This document shows positions 20,324 to 32,390 of a stretch of 64,000 bases of DNA, in pieces. The DNA is taken from the NCBI GenBank assembly GCA_902702965.1, contig CACRXP010000010.1, positions 2,409,111-2,473,110 on the forward strand. Direction: 5' to 3'. The stretch's first letter is position 1; each line of letters starts with the position of its first letter. The notes under the pieces are model-generated. The model was not told the origin of the DNA. It worked only from the letters and a program-made list of their open reading frames with translations, and did not search any database. This DNA is from Spirometra erinaceieuropaei. Its lineage: Eukaryota > Platyhelminthes > Cestoda > Diphyllobothriidea > Diphyllobothriidae. The position numbers were made by a program, and so were the translations under genes.

Positions 20324-22895
20324 ATGACACCGAAAATATGTTTCCGTGTTATCCTGGGTGTGGTCTGCCTTTGCCATTTGGTAGGTTCATGCCACGGTAC
20401 TCTGTTATACATGTAAAGAAGTTTTCATACTTGAATATTTTTTAGTTTTTTATATAATCCAGATTGGTGTGCTTGTGCCTCTATAGTGAATCATAAAATA
20501 ATTAGCAAAATTACCGGGAGAGATCGTCAGGCATGTTTTAAGACACAGCTCCTGATGTTAGGTGATTCTAGCACATATGAGGCGAGTCAGTAATACTGGC
20601 TCTCGGTTTTGGAGGTTGAGGGCAAAAAAGTCGCCTCATCGAAGGCTACTTTTACAACGTTAGTCGGATCAGTTAGAGCTTGTTTATCAAAGTTAAACCC
20701 CGGTGTTCATCTAATGTGAGACATGTCTTCATTTGAAAATGCAAGAAATTAATAATAATTAAAGTCAGCAGCCCTTACTTTGCCATCTTAATGCAAATAA
20801 AGAGGGAGAGAAAGCTAAGGGGAAATTGAAATGGCCATCCCTGAATTATTTGCCGCCATCAAACAACCACATCAAGTGCCAGCAAGGCCATGGATAGGAA
20901 CGCTGTGTGGTATTTAACTCCCGGGAGATTGGGGTTAGGGTTTAAGTTAGGGCCAGGATTAAGGTTCTATTGGAGTTAGGATTAGGACACTGGAATAGGT
21001 TCGCTTAGTGGAATTTAACGGAAGGCCACCTATGCTGCGGGTGTTGGCTCATATTCCCATGTCTCTCTACCGTTAGAACAGAAATTAAGATCCTAATTAG
21101 ACAAAATTTTCGTTTCTAAGTTGCACATGGCAAGCGATTTACTAAAGAGCTCCCATTCAAGCTTTAACTCCCTTTCTCAGAAGAGTTAGTTTGCCTTAGC
21201 AGACCCACCGATACTAACCCCAAACCCTAACCCTTAAGCCTAAGACCTCCGAACCCTAACCCACATCCACCCCACCCTTCGGTAACGTACTTACCTTTCA
21301 ACTGTTAACCCAACTAACCCGCGACTGTCCCCATGTACCAAAGGCCGAAAATGCCCACAAATCTACGGTCAGCGAAACCAGTTGAGAAGTTATAAACTGA
21401 CATCCAAGTAAGGCCGCGTTTCTGATTCACATCCCAACTCGTCTTCTCATAGTTTCCAATGTTGTAATATGTTACTAGTAATTGTATGGACTATAAGGAC
21501 ACCAGAGAATAAATGACCTATTAGCCGGTAGGTCAGACAGGTGCTGAAAAATACCTAAATCAAGCACGTCACTTAACATAGTACTTAACCAAATGCCCAC
21601 CTGAGACATGAAAAGTGTTTTAGCCATTTGCCCAGAAGCCTATTTCTTGCAACTTTTAACTGCTGATTGTTTCTATTTAGGCCATTGGAATCGTGGGTAT
21701 CGTGGTCGGCACCATTGCGAGCGAACCTGCTCAATCATTTGGTCTGTCCAGTACTGCATTCAGTATTCAGCGCATGCTGATTGGTCTTGGCGTGCTGCTT
21801 GTCCTACTGGCCATCCTTGTCGGTGCTAGCCTCTTTTGTCGCAGTCGAGTTCCTTTCTTGACAGTACGTCACATGCGCTTTCTGCCCAACCTTAACAATC
21901 ACGCAGTTCTTAGTTCTGTCGATCCTGACCGCCATTGTACACATTGGACTGGGCATCTACACTCTCATCCTTGGAAGTCGCGTAAGAATGGCTAGCCCGT
22001 TTATTTAAAACCACACACTCTCTCTCGCACAGGTCACTGAATTCTTCAGATCCCCCCTCACGGATAAACTTTTTCTTGATCCAGCCCTCATGAACACGTT
22101 GCAGAGTACGGTAGGTTAATTCAGCAAAACATAGACAATATCTGACCACTAGTTGGAATGCTGCGGAATGTATTCTGTCAACTATTATTACTTCCTATGG
22201 AATTTGCCAGAATCGTGTTGTCCAGGGAACACCGGCTTCTGCAGTGTATCAAATGCCTACTCAGTGGTGAGTTGCAGTTCTTCAACCAGGCCCATTTTCT
22301 CTCGTTGCTTTAATACCGTAGAGAACTACCTAAGGTGTACAAGGACTTTCCCCTTGTAGATGCAAGAAGTATAAATTACACGTCCGATTATAAATATATA
22401 GCACTGCAAAAGTCCACCACCGTTATGAACCAACTCACGCGTGAGTCACCAGCTCTGCGTCCACCGCGTTGTGCGACACAGATAGACTTTGTCATTAGAG
22501 ACGATGGAAATGTCATATATTAGAAATAATCAGCGTTTAATCGGTTCCTATATTTCCTGGAATGACAGAATTACGAAGCTGCCGTAACGGACACAGGTAG
22601 GCGTAGGATGCTCGAAGGTTGGTTTCATCTTTCAGAGAGTAGAATTCAATTAAATCCATATTTCGAAATTGTGAGCAAGAATTACAGAATGAAATTTCAT
22701 ATACACTGTACTTCTGTTTTCTCAATTTAGGGCTGCGCCGAAAAAATACTGAATATAATATCTCCGTTCTTTAAAGGACTGAGCGCATTCCTCATATTGC
22801 TATGCATTGTGCAGATAATCCTTGTTATTGTGCTTTATGTAATTTCGCCGAGAAGTGAGAAAGAGACGGATAGTAAGGAGGTCTCCTATTCATAG
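20324..22895 (+). CDS. Tetraspanin, gene 1 (six coding exons)
   Basis: Coding exons are 20324-20380, 21681-21863, 21907-21981, 22033-22110, 22153-22266 and 22731-22895, all joined in phase 0 with GT..AG borders, giving 223 residues. Predicted membrane spans are at about 8-31, 51-71, 81-102 and 185-208, with a small outer loop (32-50) and a large one (about 103-184). The large loop carries the tetraspanin CCG signature (134-136), CC at 153-154, C161 and C171, i.e. six cysteines. Tetraspanins organise membrane microdomains; in parasitic flatworms several sit in the tegument. The length is typical for the family. The start ATG lies in ACAATGA context, with no better upstream choice. There is no stop or frameshift, so the gene looks intact. 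Which subfamily it belongs to is unknown. Confidence 0.9.
20381..21680 (+). other. Intron 1 of tetraspanin gene 1
   Basis: Starts GTAGGT and ends TTTCTATTTAG. It includes TTAGGG-like (about 20930-20990) and CCCTAA-like (about 21215-21260) stretches. The matching intron of gene 2 is about 350 bp longer, mainly from extra sequence at 44795-45110. Confidence 0.8.
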
Positions 22896-22940
22896 GACTG
22901 AAAACGATCATGACAGATTATTGCTGTTGTAGCCATACAT

Positions 22941-22946
22941 AATAAA
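22941..22946 (+). promoter_or_regulatory. Polyadenylation signal of tetraspanin gene 1
   Basis: An AATAAA hexamer 46 bp after the stop codon. The same hexamer at the same distance follows gene 2. Confidence 0.75.
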
Positions 22947-23640
22947 GGTGAATTTTAACAGTGTGTATATTTTGGATTTTGTGGGGGTCTGTAGTAGGTG
23001 GGGTGGAGGGGGGCGGGATGAGAGCGTGGTGGTCCCACTGCGAGGGCCTGTTTGACCTCTGCGCTTCTGGCGCGTACTAGCGGCGGTTTGGTTCTCGGCC
23101 GAACACAGCTATGCGAGCCAACCAATCAACTTCAAGGCCGACGCGAACGGTCGCCCAAGGCGCTTTGACGGGTGTCCCACTGCCAGGCTGGATTCTCGCT
23201 AACGCGGCCCGGCAAGTGGGCTCTCCCGCGACTGCCGACTTGTGCCAACCCCTTTTTCCGTCTGTCTGTACAGAATCCAACATCCCCTTAACTGGGGTCT
23301 AATTTCTCTCCTTATTCTGGACCGGGCCCGAAGGTTAAAGTGGCCTCTGGCTTACGCTGACGTGACAAGATCGGTAAAAGTTTACATGTGCTATGTAACG
23401 CCAAGTAGGCCTTTGGCAACGGAAGGATGTATGACCCCAACTAACATGAGGTAGTTTGTGGACCGTGCAATACGTTAAATAGTGGTAGAGAGGGATTTAT
23501 ATGTGGGGCAATAAGCAGGAAGAAGAGCAGGAGAAATGCAAGAAAACACGGAAAATAAATTTCTACCGAAAGTCTTATCGTATGCTGTCATATGGCAAAG
23601 AAAATGAACGCGAAAATTTAAAAAAAAATAGACAAAAAGT
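22947..23640. repeat. 3' flank of the duplicated tetraspanin block
   Basis: 22900-23380 matches 47170-47780 and 23380-23560 matches 49058-49210. The two parts adjoin here but are split in the other copy by a PLE inserted at the AGATCGGTAAAA site (23368-23379). Confidence 0.75.
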
Positions 23641-23654
23641 GTTTTCTAAAAATG

Positions 23655-24935
23655 ACAGATTTTAAATAAACCGTCGCTGGCAAGTTTACGTTCAGTCAGG
23701 AAGCCAAGAGTCCTTCAACCAATTGGAGAGGTGAGTAATAAGTGATGTTTGGGGTCACACAGAATTTTAGTGTACATGTTGGGGATACCAGCTAATTGGG
23801 GTCCTGCACCCTGCAGCGTGCACAACAATCCGTGGAAAATGGCAACGCTAGAAATGGCCATTCCAGTCTCTCTTTCCTTTGCCGAAAATGCTATTGTGTG
23901 TATAATGCACGCCGCTGTGCGGCTCTAGTTGGGCTCGAGAGAGAATGCTCAAAGTCACAACGGGACGAGTGACTTCCGTAACACTATCGGTGGGCGCCGA
24001 CTACCATGGTCTATTTGTACATATTGAAAAATTCAAAGTAAGTAGGTGAAGAAGACAGTGTAAATAGGAAAGATATATTGGAGAAGAGTACTTTTTAAGT
24101 AATTATTTTTTCCCAAAATTGCAGATCATCAACCACGGCAAACAGGAAGACTACACAACCACACCAAGGTTCATGCATGAAAACTGTAGAAATAGTGGAA
24201 ACTATTAATTAGGAGGAGATTTTGACGAACTGCCAGACCAGAGGGCTACTACCATCGGCGCTGACCTGCCAGTGCACACGCCAAATGCGTCTGCAAGTCA
24301 GGAGACAGAGCACGGGCGGCTATTTGTTCGGTGTGCACGAGGAACAAGGCGGAAAGCACGTAAAACCGGCTCGGAGTATGAGAAGAACCTATAAGCAATC
24401 GGAACGGTCATGAAGATTTAGCTGATATTTTTGCAGGGAACAAAGGTCACTAAGTGTAAAGACGATTTTGAAGTGTACCATATGACGATTGTCGAATGGT
24501 ACGCAGTCTGTCACAACGTCTGTTCTGCCGCTCTCGTGAGGGAAACCGGTCAGATTGGAGGCCCCAGAGCAGAAGCGCAAGTTAACGAAATGCCCATTTG
24601 CCGCCGAAAGTACAACGTCAGCAGACGTGGTTGCTGGTCGGCATGTTTGATACGAAACGAAAGACGGATCTGTTTGAGAAGGTTAACTATTGGAGCTGGA
24701 CTGCCCAGATTTCCGTTATAAGGAATTGGGTGGCAAAGGGAAGTGTCATCATAACTGATGAGTGGAAAACATACAAGCGCTTACCGTCAAAAGGATATGA
24801 GCCATTCTCGATTAATCGTTACAAGAATTTTCGCGTGCACATTTCCAGGTTTGATTGCTGACTGCTGTCTGGAAGACGATCAATAGAATCTGAGCTTGCT
24901 TACGTCCTACTAGCACACACAGTTGTTGAAATACA
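23655..24935 (+). mobile_element. Merlin-related element relic A
   Basis: Parallel to relic B (26735-27960) over its whole length. It includes a 5' region, a putative intron acceptor (CCCAAAATTGCAG, about 24112-24124), the transposase N-terminal frame and a frameshifted catalytic part. Terminal inverted repeats were not identified. Confidence 0.65.
24222..24861 (+). pseudogene. Merlin-type transposase relic A
   Basis: Three frames make up the protein. 24222-24413 holds the N-terminal region (GLLPSALTCQC...). A TTTTTGCAG acceptor-like site follows near 24426-24434. 24431-24600 holds TIVEWYAVCHNVCSA, then GQIGGPRAEAQVNE and RRKYNVSRRG. After a frameshift, 24598-24861 gives LVGMFDTKRK and VIITDEWKTYKRLPSKGYE. 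The first catalytic Asp of the family's QIDES-type motif is Asn here, the second (TDEW) is kept, and the third (IEAYW region) is missing because the frame leaves the family at HISRFDC. It cannot be active. Confidence 0.75.
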
Positions 24936-25142
24936 GAAAAAAATTCTGACTAGTTCTCGGAAAGCTCGCATTTCCGTTAATACAGCCACTCTAAAAATAT
25001 TCTGACGGACAACACGGCCCAATATGTATGGTTTCAAACTACCACAATCCATTATGCTCACCATTCTTTACAAACGAATATTGCAAACTAATCTGAAGTT
25101 TAAAAAACTATCTAGGATTTTGCTAACAAAGTTTTTGTCATA
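24936..25142. repeat. Merlin/PLE junction repeat
   Basis: Matches 27990-28188, 28785-28985 and 50190-50380 (GCTCGCATTTCCGTTA, ATATTCTGACGGACAAC). It ends at the TA duplicated by the next element. Confidence 0.6.
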
Positions 25143-26134
25143 CAGTAGATGCGCTAACTCATGAAATGTCAACCAAAATTTTGAAATGGATTCTCGTTTC
25201 GAAAAGATAAAGTAAGTAGTGTTGTAAAACTAATCATGATGCAGCATAAATCTATAATGATCCAGTTACCTCGGGGTGTCTGCTTTCGAAAGAATTTATT
25301 TTCGACTGCATGAAAGATATATACTCTGCAAAAATGACTACTTAATTAGTATGCAATTTTCTCATTGATTTTCGATGCCGTTGAAAATGTTATTATATTT
25401 CATGGAAAACATATATAAAAATATTCACTCTTTTACTTATTTGGTTGAAAATCATGTCTTCTTCCAACTTCATACTCAAAAGAAAAGTATTATTCGGTTT
25501 TAAAAAAGTTTCTAATTGTGAGATTTTTTAATACCGTTAAATGGCCATTCATAAAACGTCATGTATCTGCATTTACGAATGTGGCTTGTAAAGTTAACAA
25601 TATTGCTCAAATCCACTACTTAATTTTATCAACCTCATATGGTCTCATCTTAACACCGTAGAGAAATGCATACAATATTATTTACTTAACAAGAAACATT
25701 CGTAAATGCAGATACATGACGTTTTATTAATGGCCATTTAACAGTATTAAAAAATCTCACAGTTAGAAACTTTTATAAATCGAATTATACTATTCTTTTG
25801 AGTATGAAATTGGAAGAAGACGTGATTTTCTACCGAATTAGTAAAAGAGTGAATATTTTAGGCATGTTTCCCATGAAAGATAATTGAATTTTCAAGGGCA
25901 TCGAAAATCAATGAGAAAATTGCATACTAATTAAGTAATCATATTTTTCAAAGTATAGATCATGCATGCAGCCGAAAATAAGTTCTTTCGAAAGCAGACA
26001 CCCTGAGGTAACTGGATAATTATTGATTTATGCTGCATCATGATTAGTTTTACAACACTACTTAATTTATCTTTTCGAAACGAGAATCCATTTAAAAATT
26101 TTGGTGGACATTTCATGAGTTATCACATCTACTG
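25143..26134. mobile_element. Tc1/mariner-like palindromic element, copy 3 (exactly bounded)
   Basis: The 992-bp element starts CAGTAGATGCGCTAACTCAT and ends ATGAGTTATCACATCTACTG, with a TA duplication on each side (25141-25142 and 26135-26136). The empty paralogous site is GTCATATGCATAAG at about 28183-28196. Nearly the whole element is one inverted repeat with arms of about 480 bp and its centre near 25640. TA target choice and CAGT ends fit Tc1/mariner; there is no transposase ORF. Confidence 0.9.
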
Positions 26135-26136
26135 TA

Positions 26137-26725
26137 TGCATAAATGTGGCCTCCGAATGACCTGTCCGTTGAAGGCCATATGAGACATCTTTGTCTTCAG
26201 TCTTAAAAGTCTAGCTGAGATCACTTTTCCCTGAGAATTAATCGAAACCTAAATGTCAACGAACTTTACAGGCCAATCTTCTACAGATAGCCCACCTCGG
26301 CCCTTTCGGATAGAGGCAAATTACTTATGGGAGAACATGGCCTGTAGGCATAAAAAGGAAAACTTGGGGAAAACACGATGATTGACATTCCGTAAATCAC
26401 ATTTAAACCCATCACCAAAGGCGGAATCAGATAAGGCTTATGCGCACAGACTAAAGGCAACTACGAGGCCGTAGGACCCACTGCCACGACAGGAAACGTC
26501 TGGGGTCATCTACCGCCTCGACAACGGTTGTGAACAAAGCTAATACGTCTAAAAATCTAAAGGACTACTTGCGACGCGGATGATGGATCAAGCCGTGGCA
26601 GTGAGGAGGAAGGAAGCTAGCTACGAGTGGCACTCAGTTCAACGGGATCCGACGATCATTCAATTTCGATGAGGCCAAAATCGCGCAAGAGGTGACAATC
26701 CTACAAGCATACAAGGCTGTTGAAA
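26137..26725 (+). pseudogene. Strongly decayed PLE 3' part, copy 1
   Basis: Follows GTGGCCTCCGAATGACCTG. From about 26490 it matches the GIY-YIG start of better copies (GCCACGACAGGAAACGTCTGGGGTCATCTACCGCC), then TTCAATTTCGATGAGGCC, the FDEA motif. Many stops and shifts; no usable frame. Confidence 0.5.
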
Positions 26726-26734
26726 TGACAGACT

Positions 26735-27960
26735 TTAAATAAACCACCACTGGCAAGTTTACGTTCAGTCAGGAAGCCAAGGATCCTTCAACCAATAGGA
26801 ACCGTTGGCAATAAGTGATGTTTGCGGTCACACAAAATTTTGGTGCACATGTTGGAGTTGGCAGCTAATTGGGCTCCTGCACTCTGCAGCATGCAGCACT
26901 ACCCGTGGAAGATGGCAACGCTAGAAATGGCCATTCCAGTCTCTCTTTCCTTTGCCGACAATGCTATTGTGTGTATAATGCACGCCGCTGTGCGGCTGCT
27001 AGTTGGGCTCGAGAGAGAAAGCTCAAAGTCACAACGGGACGAGTGACTTCCCTAACACTATCGGTGAGCGCCGCCTACCATGGTATATTTGTAGATATTG
27101 AATAATTCAAAGTAAGTAGGTGAAGAAGACAGTGTAAATAGGAAATATATATTGGAGAATAGTCTTTTTTAAATAATTATTTTTTTCCCAAAATTGCAGA
27201 TCATCAGTCACAGCACACAGGAAGACTACACCACCGCACACAGGTCGATGCACAAAAATGGAAATTTTTAATTCGAAGAGGATTTCGGTGATCAGTCGGT
27301 CCAGAGGGCTACTGCCATCGGTGCTGACCTGCCAGCGCACACGCCAAATGAGGCTGCAGGGCAGGAGGCAGAGAACGGGCGATTACGTTTTCCGGTGTGT
27401 ACGAGGAAGAAGGCGGAAAGCACTTATGACCGGCTCGGAGTATGAGATGAGCCGATTAACAATTGGAAAAAACATGAAGAGTTAGGTGATATTTTTGCAG
27501 GTACGACTGGCCACTAAGTTAAAAGAAGATGTTGGAATGTACCATGTGACGGTTGTCGAATGGTACGCAGTCTGTTGCAACGTCTGTTCTGCCACCCTCG
27601 TGTGGGAAACCGGTCAGATTGGAGGCCTCGGAGCAGAAGAGCAAGTTATCGAAATGCCCATTAGCTGCCGAAAGTACAACGTCAGCAGACGTGGTTGCTG
27701 GTCGGGATGTTTGATACGAAACGAAAGACGGATCTGTTTGAGCAGGCCAACGATTGGAGCTGTACTGCTCAGATTTCCGTTGTAAGGAAATGGGTGACAA
27801 AGGGAAGTGTCATCATAACTGATGAGTGGAAAACGTACAAGCGCTTACCGTCAAAAGGATATGAACAAGTCTTGATGAATTGCTCGAAGAATTTTGACGT
27901 ACACATTTCCAGGTTTGATTACTGACTGCTGCCTGGAAGACCCTCGATAGAATCTGAGCT
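26735..27960 (+). mobile_element. Merlin-related element relic B
   Basis: Second copy of the unit at 23655, with the same 5' region and the same intron-like acceptors (TTTTTCCCAAAATTGCAG, about 27182-27199). Confidence 0.65.
27258..27925 (+). pseudogene. Merlin-type transposase relic B
   Basis: Same three-part layout as relic A: an N-terminal frame at 27258-27485 (GLLPSVLTCQRTRQMRLQ), a middle frame at 27486-27660 (TVVEWYAVCCNVCSA, GQIGGLGAEEQVIE) and, after a frameshift, 27695-27925 (LVGMFDTKRK, VIITDEWKTYKRLPSKGYE). The first catalytic Asp is Ile. The frameshift and the loss of the last catalytic region are shared with relic A, so both descend from an already broken copy. Confidence 0.75.
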
Positions 27961-27989
27961 TGCTTAATTCCTATTATCATAAAAGTTGC

Positions 27990-28188
27990 CCGAATTCAGA
28001 AAAATGCTGACTCTTACTCGGAAAGCCCGTATTTCCTGAAAGGTATTCTGACGGACAACAAGGTCCGACATGCATGGTTTCAAACTACCACAGTCCATGA
28101 TGCTCACCATTTTCTGCAAACGAATATTGCAAACTAATCTGAAGTTGAAAAAACTATCTAGGTTTCCGTTAACAAAGTTTTTGTCATA
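27990..28188. repeat. Merlin/PLE junction repeat (empty Tc1-like site)
   Basis: Matches 24950-25142. The TA at 28187-28188 is the unfilled counterpart of the site occupied at 25143-26134. Confidence 0.65.
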
Positions 28189-28985
28189 TGCATAAGTGTG
28201 GCCTCCGAATGACCTGTCTGTTGAAGGCCATATAAGACGTCTTTGTCTTTAGTCTTAAGAGTCCAGCTGAGATCAATTTTACCTGAGAATTTATCGAAAC
28301 CTAAATGTCAACGAACTTTACAGGTCAATCTTCTACAGATTGCCCATCTCGGCCCTTTCGGATAAAGGCAAATTACTCAAGGCAGAACATGGCCTGTAAG
28401 TATAAAAAGGAAAACCTGGGAGAAACACGATGATTGACATTCCGGAACCACATTTAAATCCATCACCAAAGGCGGAATCAGATAAGGCTAATGCACACAG
28501 ACTAAAGGCAACTACGAGGCCGTAGGACACATTGCCACGACAGGAAACGTCCGGGGTCATCTACCGCCCCGACAACGGTTGTGAGCAAAGCTAATACGTC
28601 TAAAAATCTAAGGGACTACTTGTGACGCGGATGATGGATCAAGCTGTAGCAGTGAGGAGAAGGAGGGAAGCTAGCTCCGAGTGGCACTCAGTTCAACGGG
28701 ATCCGACACTCATTCAATTTCGATGAGGCCAAAATCTCGCGAGAGGTGTCAATCCTACTAGCACACAAAGTTGTCGAGATACAGAAAAAAATTCTGACTC
28801 AAAATGCTCGCATTTCCGTTAGCAGAACCACCCTGAAAGATATTCTGACCGACGATAAGGTTTAATGTGCATGCCTTCGAACTATCACAGACCATGATGC
28901 TCTCCCTCCTCTGCAAATGGATGTCCACACATTAACTCGATGTTTAATAAGCTATGTGGGGTTTCGTTGGCAAACTTTTTGTCAT
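28189..28985 (+). pseudogene. Strongly decayed PLE 3' part, copy 2, with junction repeat
   Basis: Parallel to 26137-26700 to about 28760, then another copy of the junction repeat (28785-28985). GIY-YIG landmarks are recognisable only at the nucleotide level. Confidence 0.5.
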
Positions 28986-30010
28986 AAATGTGACCTCCGA
29001 ATGACCTGCCTGTTAAGGGCCACCTAGGAACTATTTGCCATGAGCTGAAAGGAGCCCAGCTGAGATCACCTACTGAGATTGTCCTTGGGAATTTACCGAA
29101 ACTATACAGGACAATCTCCCATAGGCTGCCCACATTGACACTTTGAGATCGAGACAAATTATTCATGGGGGAAACATGGCCCACTTGCTGCTATGCTTAA
29201 AACCATATGCCCTTTCACAAATGCCGTCAATGTTGCTGCAAATATGACAAGAAAACCTGAAGAACACACAGTGCCTGAATCACACTCAAATCCATCACCG
29301 GAGACGAAATCAGGCAAGGCTAATGCACTCAGACCGGATGCAACCACGAAATTAAAGGGTCCGCTGCCACGGCAGGAAACGTCTGAAGTCATCTACCACC
29401 TCGGGTGAAGTCGCGGAGACAACAACTACGTGGGAGAAACTGGAGTAGCAGCCAATTCGAGGGGATCCGGCTGCACATCTAAACGTGAGGTGGTCGCAAT
29501 TTTCGCGAGAGGTGACAATCGTGTGAGCCGCAAACTGTTTAAGTCATGGCTTTCTAGCCTTTATTTGGGCACCGAGATTAATGACGACTTGCCGACATAT
29601 TCTGTGTTGAGACCTTGCTTTGACGGAGTGAATGACCACATGGGGAGCGTGCTGGTGACCACTGTTCACAGTCCCAATGTCGGCGATTCAAATGACACAG
29701 GAACCCACACAAGTGATGCAATCCCAGTGGGTCATGCCTCATATGTGTGCAGTTAGGCGATTATTGAACCACATGCGGCCGTCCGCAATGATTTCCAGGA
29801 TCGACAAATTTTTATTGGAGGCATAGCAACTGCATCCTATAAACAGTCCAGCACTCCCCTTGCTTGATTGAGCCTCTGATGATGCATCCGAGTGTGAATC
29901 CGAATCTTCCGGCAAGTAAAACTCCTGTTCCAGCGATCGTGCCTCCCTCTTTCTGACTGCCTTCCCGGACTCGCACCTTGCTATTTATCCGCTGAAGGAG
30001 CAACGCTTAA
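28986..30010 (+). pseudogene. PLE 3' part with GIY-YIG relic and ribozyme-like end
   Basis: A short frame at 29193-29408 ends LKGPLPRQETSEVIYHLG, the entry to the GIY-YIG domain. A second frame continues NNYVGETG, then RGDNRVSRKLFKSWLSSLY and PTYSVLRP. The stop after YHLG and the missing helix between them show loss of function. Its 3' end (29870-29930) has a decayed hammerhead-like sequence. The same unit is at 50757-51732. Confidence 0.65.
29870..29930 (+). ncRNA. Decayed hammerhead ribozyme motif
   Basis: CTGATGA at 29876-29882 is preceded by GCCT and followed at the right distance by GAATCCGAAT, where intact copies have GAATCCGAAACGTC. The GAAAC and GUC parts of the core are lost, so cleavage is not expected. 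Confidence 0.45.
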
Positions 30011-30019
30011 GGACCCTAA

Positions 30020-30350
30020 GGCCTTTGCCGCGTCGTACGAGTTTGAGGAAGTTGACTTTGCGATGAATTTCACATCTCAAGTATTCTCTTAATGCGTTGC
30101 CTTAATTTTACCCCCAATGCAAGACGAAGGGAGTTTTTCAGAATTTATTGTCCAAGTGGAGAATTGAGCTGTGGCGCACATTCAGTAGTGAGATAATAAG
30201 AGAATAGGCCAGAATACTCGGGCAAGGTGAGGGAGTAAGAAGGACAGAGTATTTCACACTCGACTACCCGGATCATGCGTAATGAACGCTTGCCTAACAA
30301 TGGTCAAATTTTTAATAGGCAATCAACGCCTACGGACAAACTGGTACGTG
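30020..30350. repeat. Dispersed repeat F, copy 2 (empty Merlin site)
   Basis: Matches 8985-9138 joined to 9928-10080, without the 789-bp Merlin element between them. Confidence 0.65.
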
Positions 30351-30600
30351 GCCGGTGTAATGGGGGCAGGGGGAGGGGAACGTCTGTCGGGTCAAAAGTT
30401 AGAATTTGAAGTATTTAACTACTCCTTTTCTCAATGAGAACTGCCAAAATATGTTATAGCTGTTGACAGAGCTGTTCAGCTGCGTCTTAGATCACGGTTT
30501 TGAGTGTAAAAGTGTCCAGCGATTGTTTACGTGACGGACTTAGTAGGTCGTTCGCAGGCAATCAACACTTACAGCGGGTGCGATGGGGGGAGGGGACAGA
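30351..30600. other. Unassigned stretch
   Basis: Contains two GGGGGAGGGGA(A/C) sites followed by CATCTGTCGGG(T/C)CAA about 215 bp apart (30370 and 30590), suggesting a short direct repeat; the second also occurs at 52425. Confidence 0.35.
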
Positions 30601-31464
30601 GTAACATCTGTCGGGCCAAGGTTAGAAGTAGGAGTATTTGACTTTTAACATGCTGAATATGCGTTTGAACCCGCCAATGGGAATGCAGTAAAATGATAAG
30701 ATAGAAAGAAGTACATTTAGGTTAGTGTAGAAATTTGAAACAAGGAGTGCAAATGGTAAAAATGTGATAGTGTATATGTAACAGCTTGTGGAGAAAGACA
30801 ATGCGTAGGTAAGGAATACAAAAATGCAAAAGGAAGGCAAACAGCCAATAGGAATTGGCAACACGTGGCCAAGTTCGTTCCGCATGCTGTACAGAAAAAA
30901 ATGATAGAAGGTAAGGGAAGGGATCCGGAGGCAGTCAAGGAAACGAATAAGGCAAATGACGAACCATAAGACAAGTGTATGATGCTACGTTTATGTAGGT
31001 TGTTTGTTATAATTATAATGAAAATATAGATAAATTACCAGCGGAAAGCTAACACGTTGAAATGCAACGGCAATGGAGAACGCAATTCCAACCCATAAAC
31101 AAGGCCGCTCAACAGCACGCCATTGACTTTGTCTACTGTACTTACTGCAGTTGCGAAATTTTCTTGAGAACGTCAACGATTTTCCTCCTGTGCCCTTAAC
31201 TTGCCTAGCCTAGCCACTATCTGGACTATCTGTGGCAAGCAGAACAGAAAAAGGGTGCAAGTGCGCTGAGCACTTGGCCTAAGCTGTGCCCTTGACGTAC
31301 CTAGTTAGTGCATTATGCACAAATCACTACAGTGCCCTTCCAAAGTATATCATTTCAACTTAATCACGTCTACTCAAAACAGTTCAGTAGGTCACTAGAA
31401 TAATATTTCTCAAGTGCGACTGCAGGACAAAACCGGCCGAGGTTTCTTATATGTACATCCGTTG
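30600..31464. repeat. Composite repeat A, copy 2
   Basis: Aligned with 14945-15797 and 52440-53700. The frame on the minus strand through 30622-30885 is hydrophobic but not preserved in the other copies, so it is not called as a gene. Confidence 0.7.
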
Positions 31465-32390
31465 GCGTATTTTACAGCAGGTGTGCTAAGCCTTGGAATG
31501 TTGACCGGAATTCTGAAATGCGTTTTCGTTTTGACAAGATTACTTAGGTATGGTTTTAAAAGAAGCCATCGTGCAGTACAAGTCTGTAATAATTCAAATA
31601 CCTCGGATGTCGACTATCGGAAGAACACCTTTCCGGTCGTGTGCGAAAACCACATTCTGTAAAAATGACTGCACACGCAGCATGAATTTTTCCCACTGAT
31701 TGTCGATGTCCTCCAAATTTCTATTGCATTTCTTGGGAGACATGTATAAAAATATTCATTCTGGTGCTCATTCGGTAGAAAATTGCGTTCTTCAAATTGC
31801 GTACTTGATGAAATGGCATAATTTGTTTTTCAAAATCTTTTCCAATTCCCAAATAATTTCAAATCCAACCTACCGTTGCACTCGCGTTTAGGGTTTCCAA
31901 ACTACAAACCATATACTTTTTGCGTAAAGATAACCATACATTTCTTTACGGGAATAAAACGAAGCCATGTAGGATTCATAAAATTTAGCAGTTGATTTGA
32001 GCCATATTCTAAACTTTACAAGCAACATTAGTAAATGCAGGGACACAGTGTTTTATGAACGGGAATTTGGCGGCATAAAAATCTCATAATTAGCAATTTT
32101 TTAAAACCTAATTACACCCTTCCTTCAAATATAAAATTGGAAGACGGCAATTTTTCTATCGAATGGGTAAAAAATGAATATTTTAAGCAGGTTTTCCGTG
32201 AAATATAATTAAAATATTAAAGGCATCGAGAAGCTCTGTGAAAAATGTACGCTATATTGGTAGCCATTTTATACAGACTGCGTTTGTGCAGGTGGCCGCA
32301 AAGATGTTCGTTCGAAAGCTGGCATCCAAAGATACCTGAATTATTATAGAATTATTCGTCATGATGACCACTATTAAAACACTACCCGTA
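31465..32390. mobile_element. Tc1/mariner-like palindromic element, copy 4 (right end lost)
   Basis: Begins CAGCAGGTGTGCTAAG after TA (31463-31464). Arms are as in the other copies; the right end breaks off near 32390 before the expected CTACTG. Confidence 0.7.
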
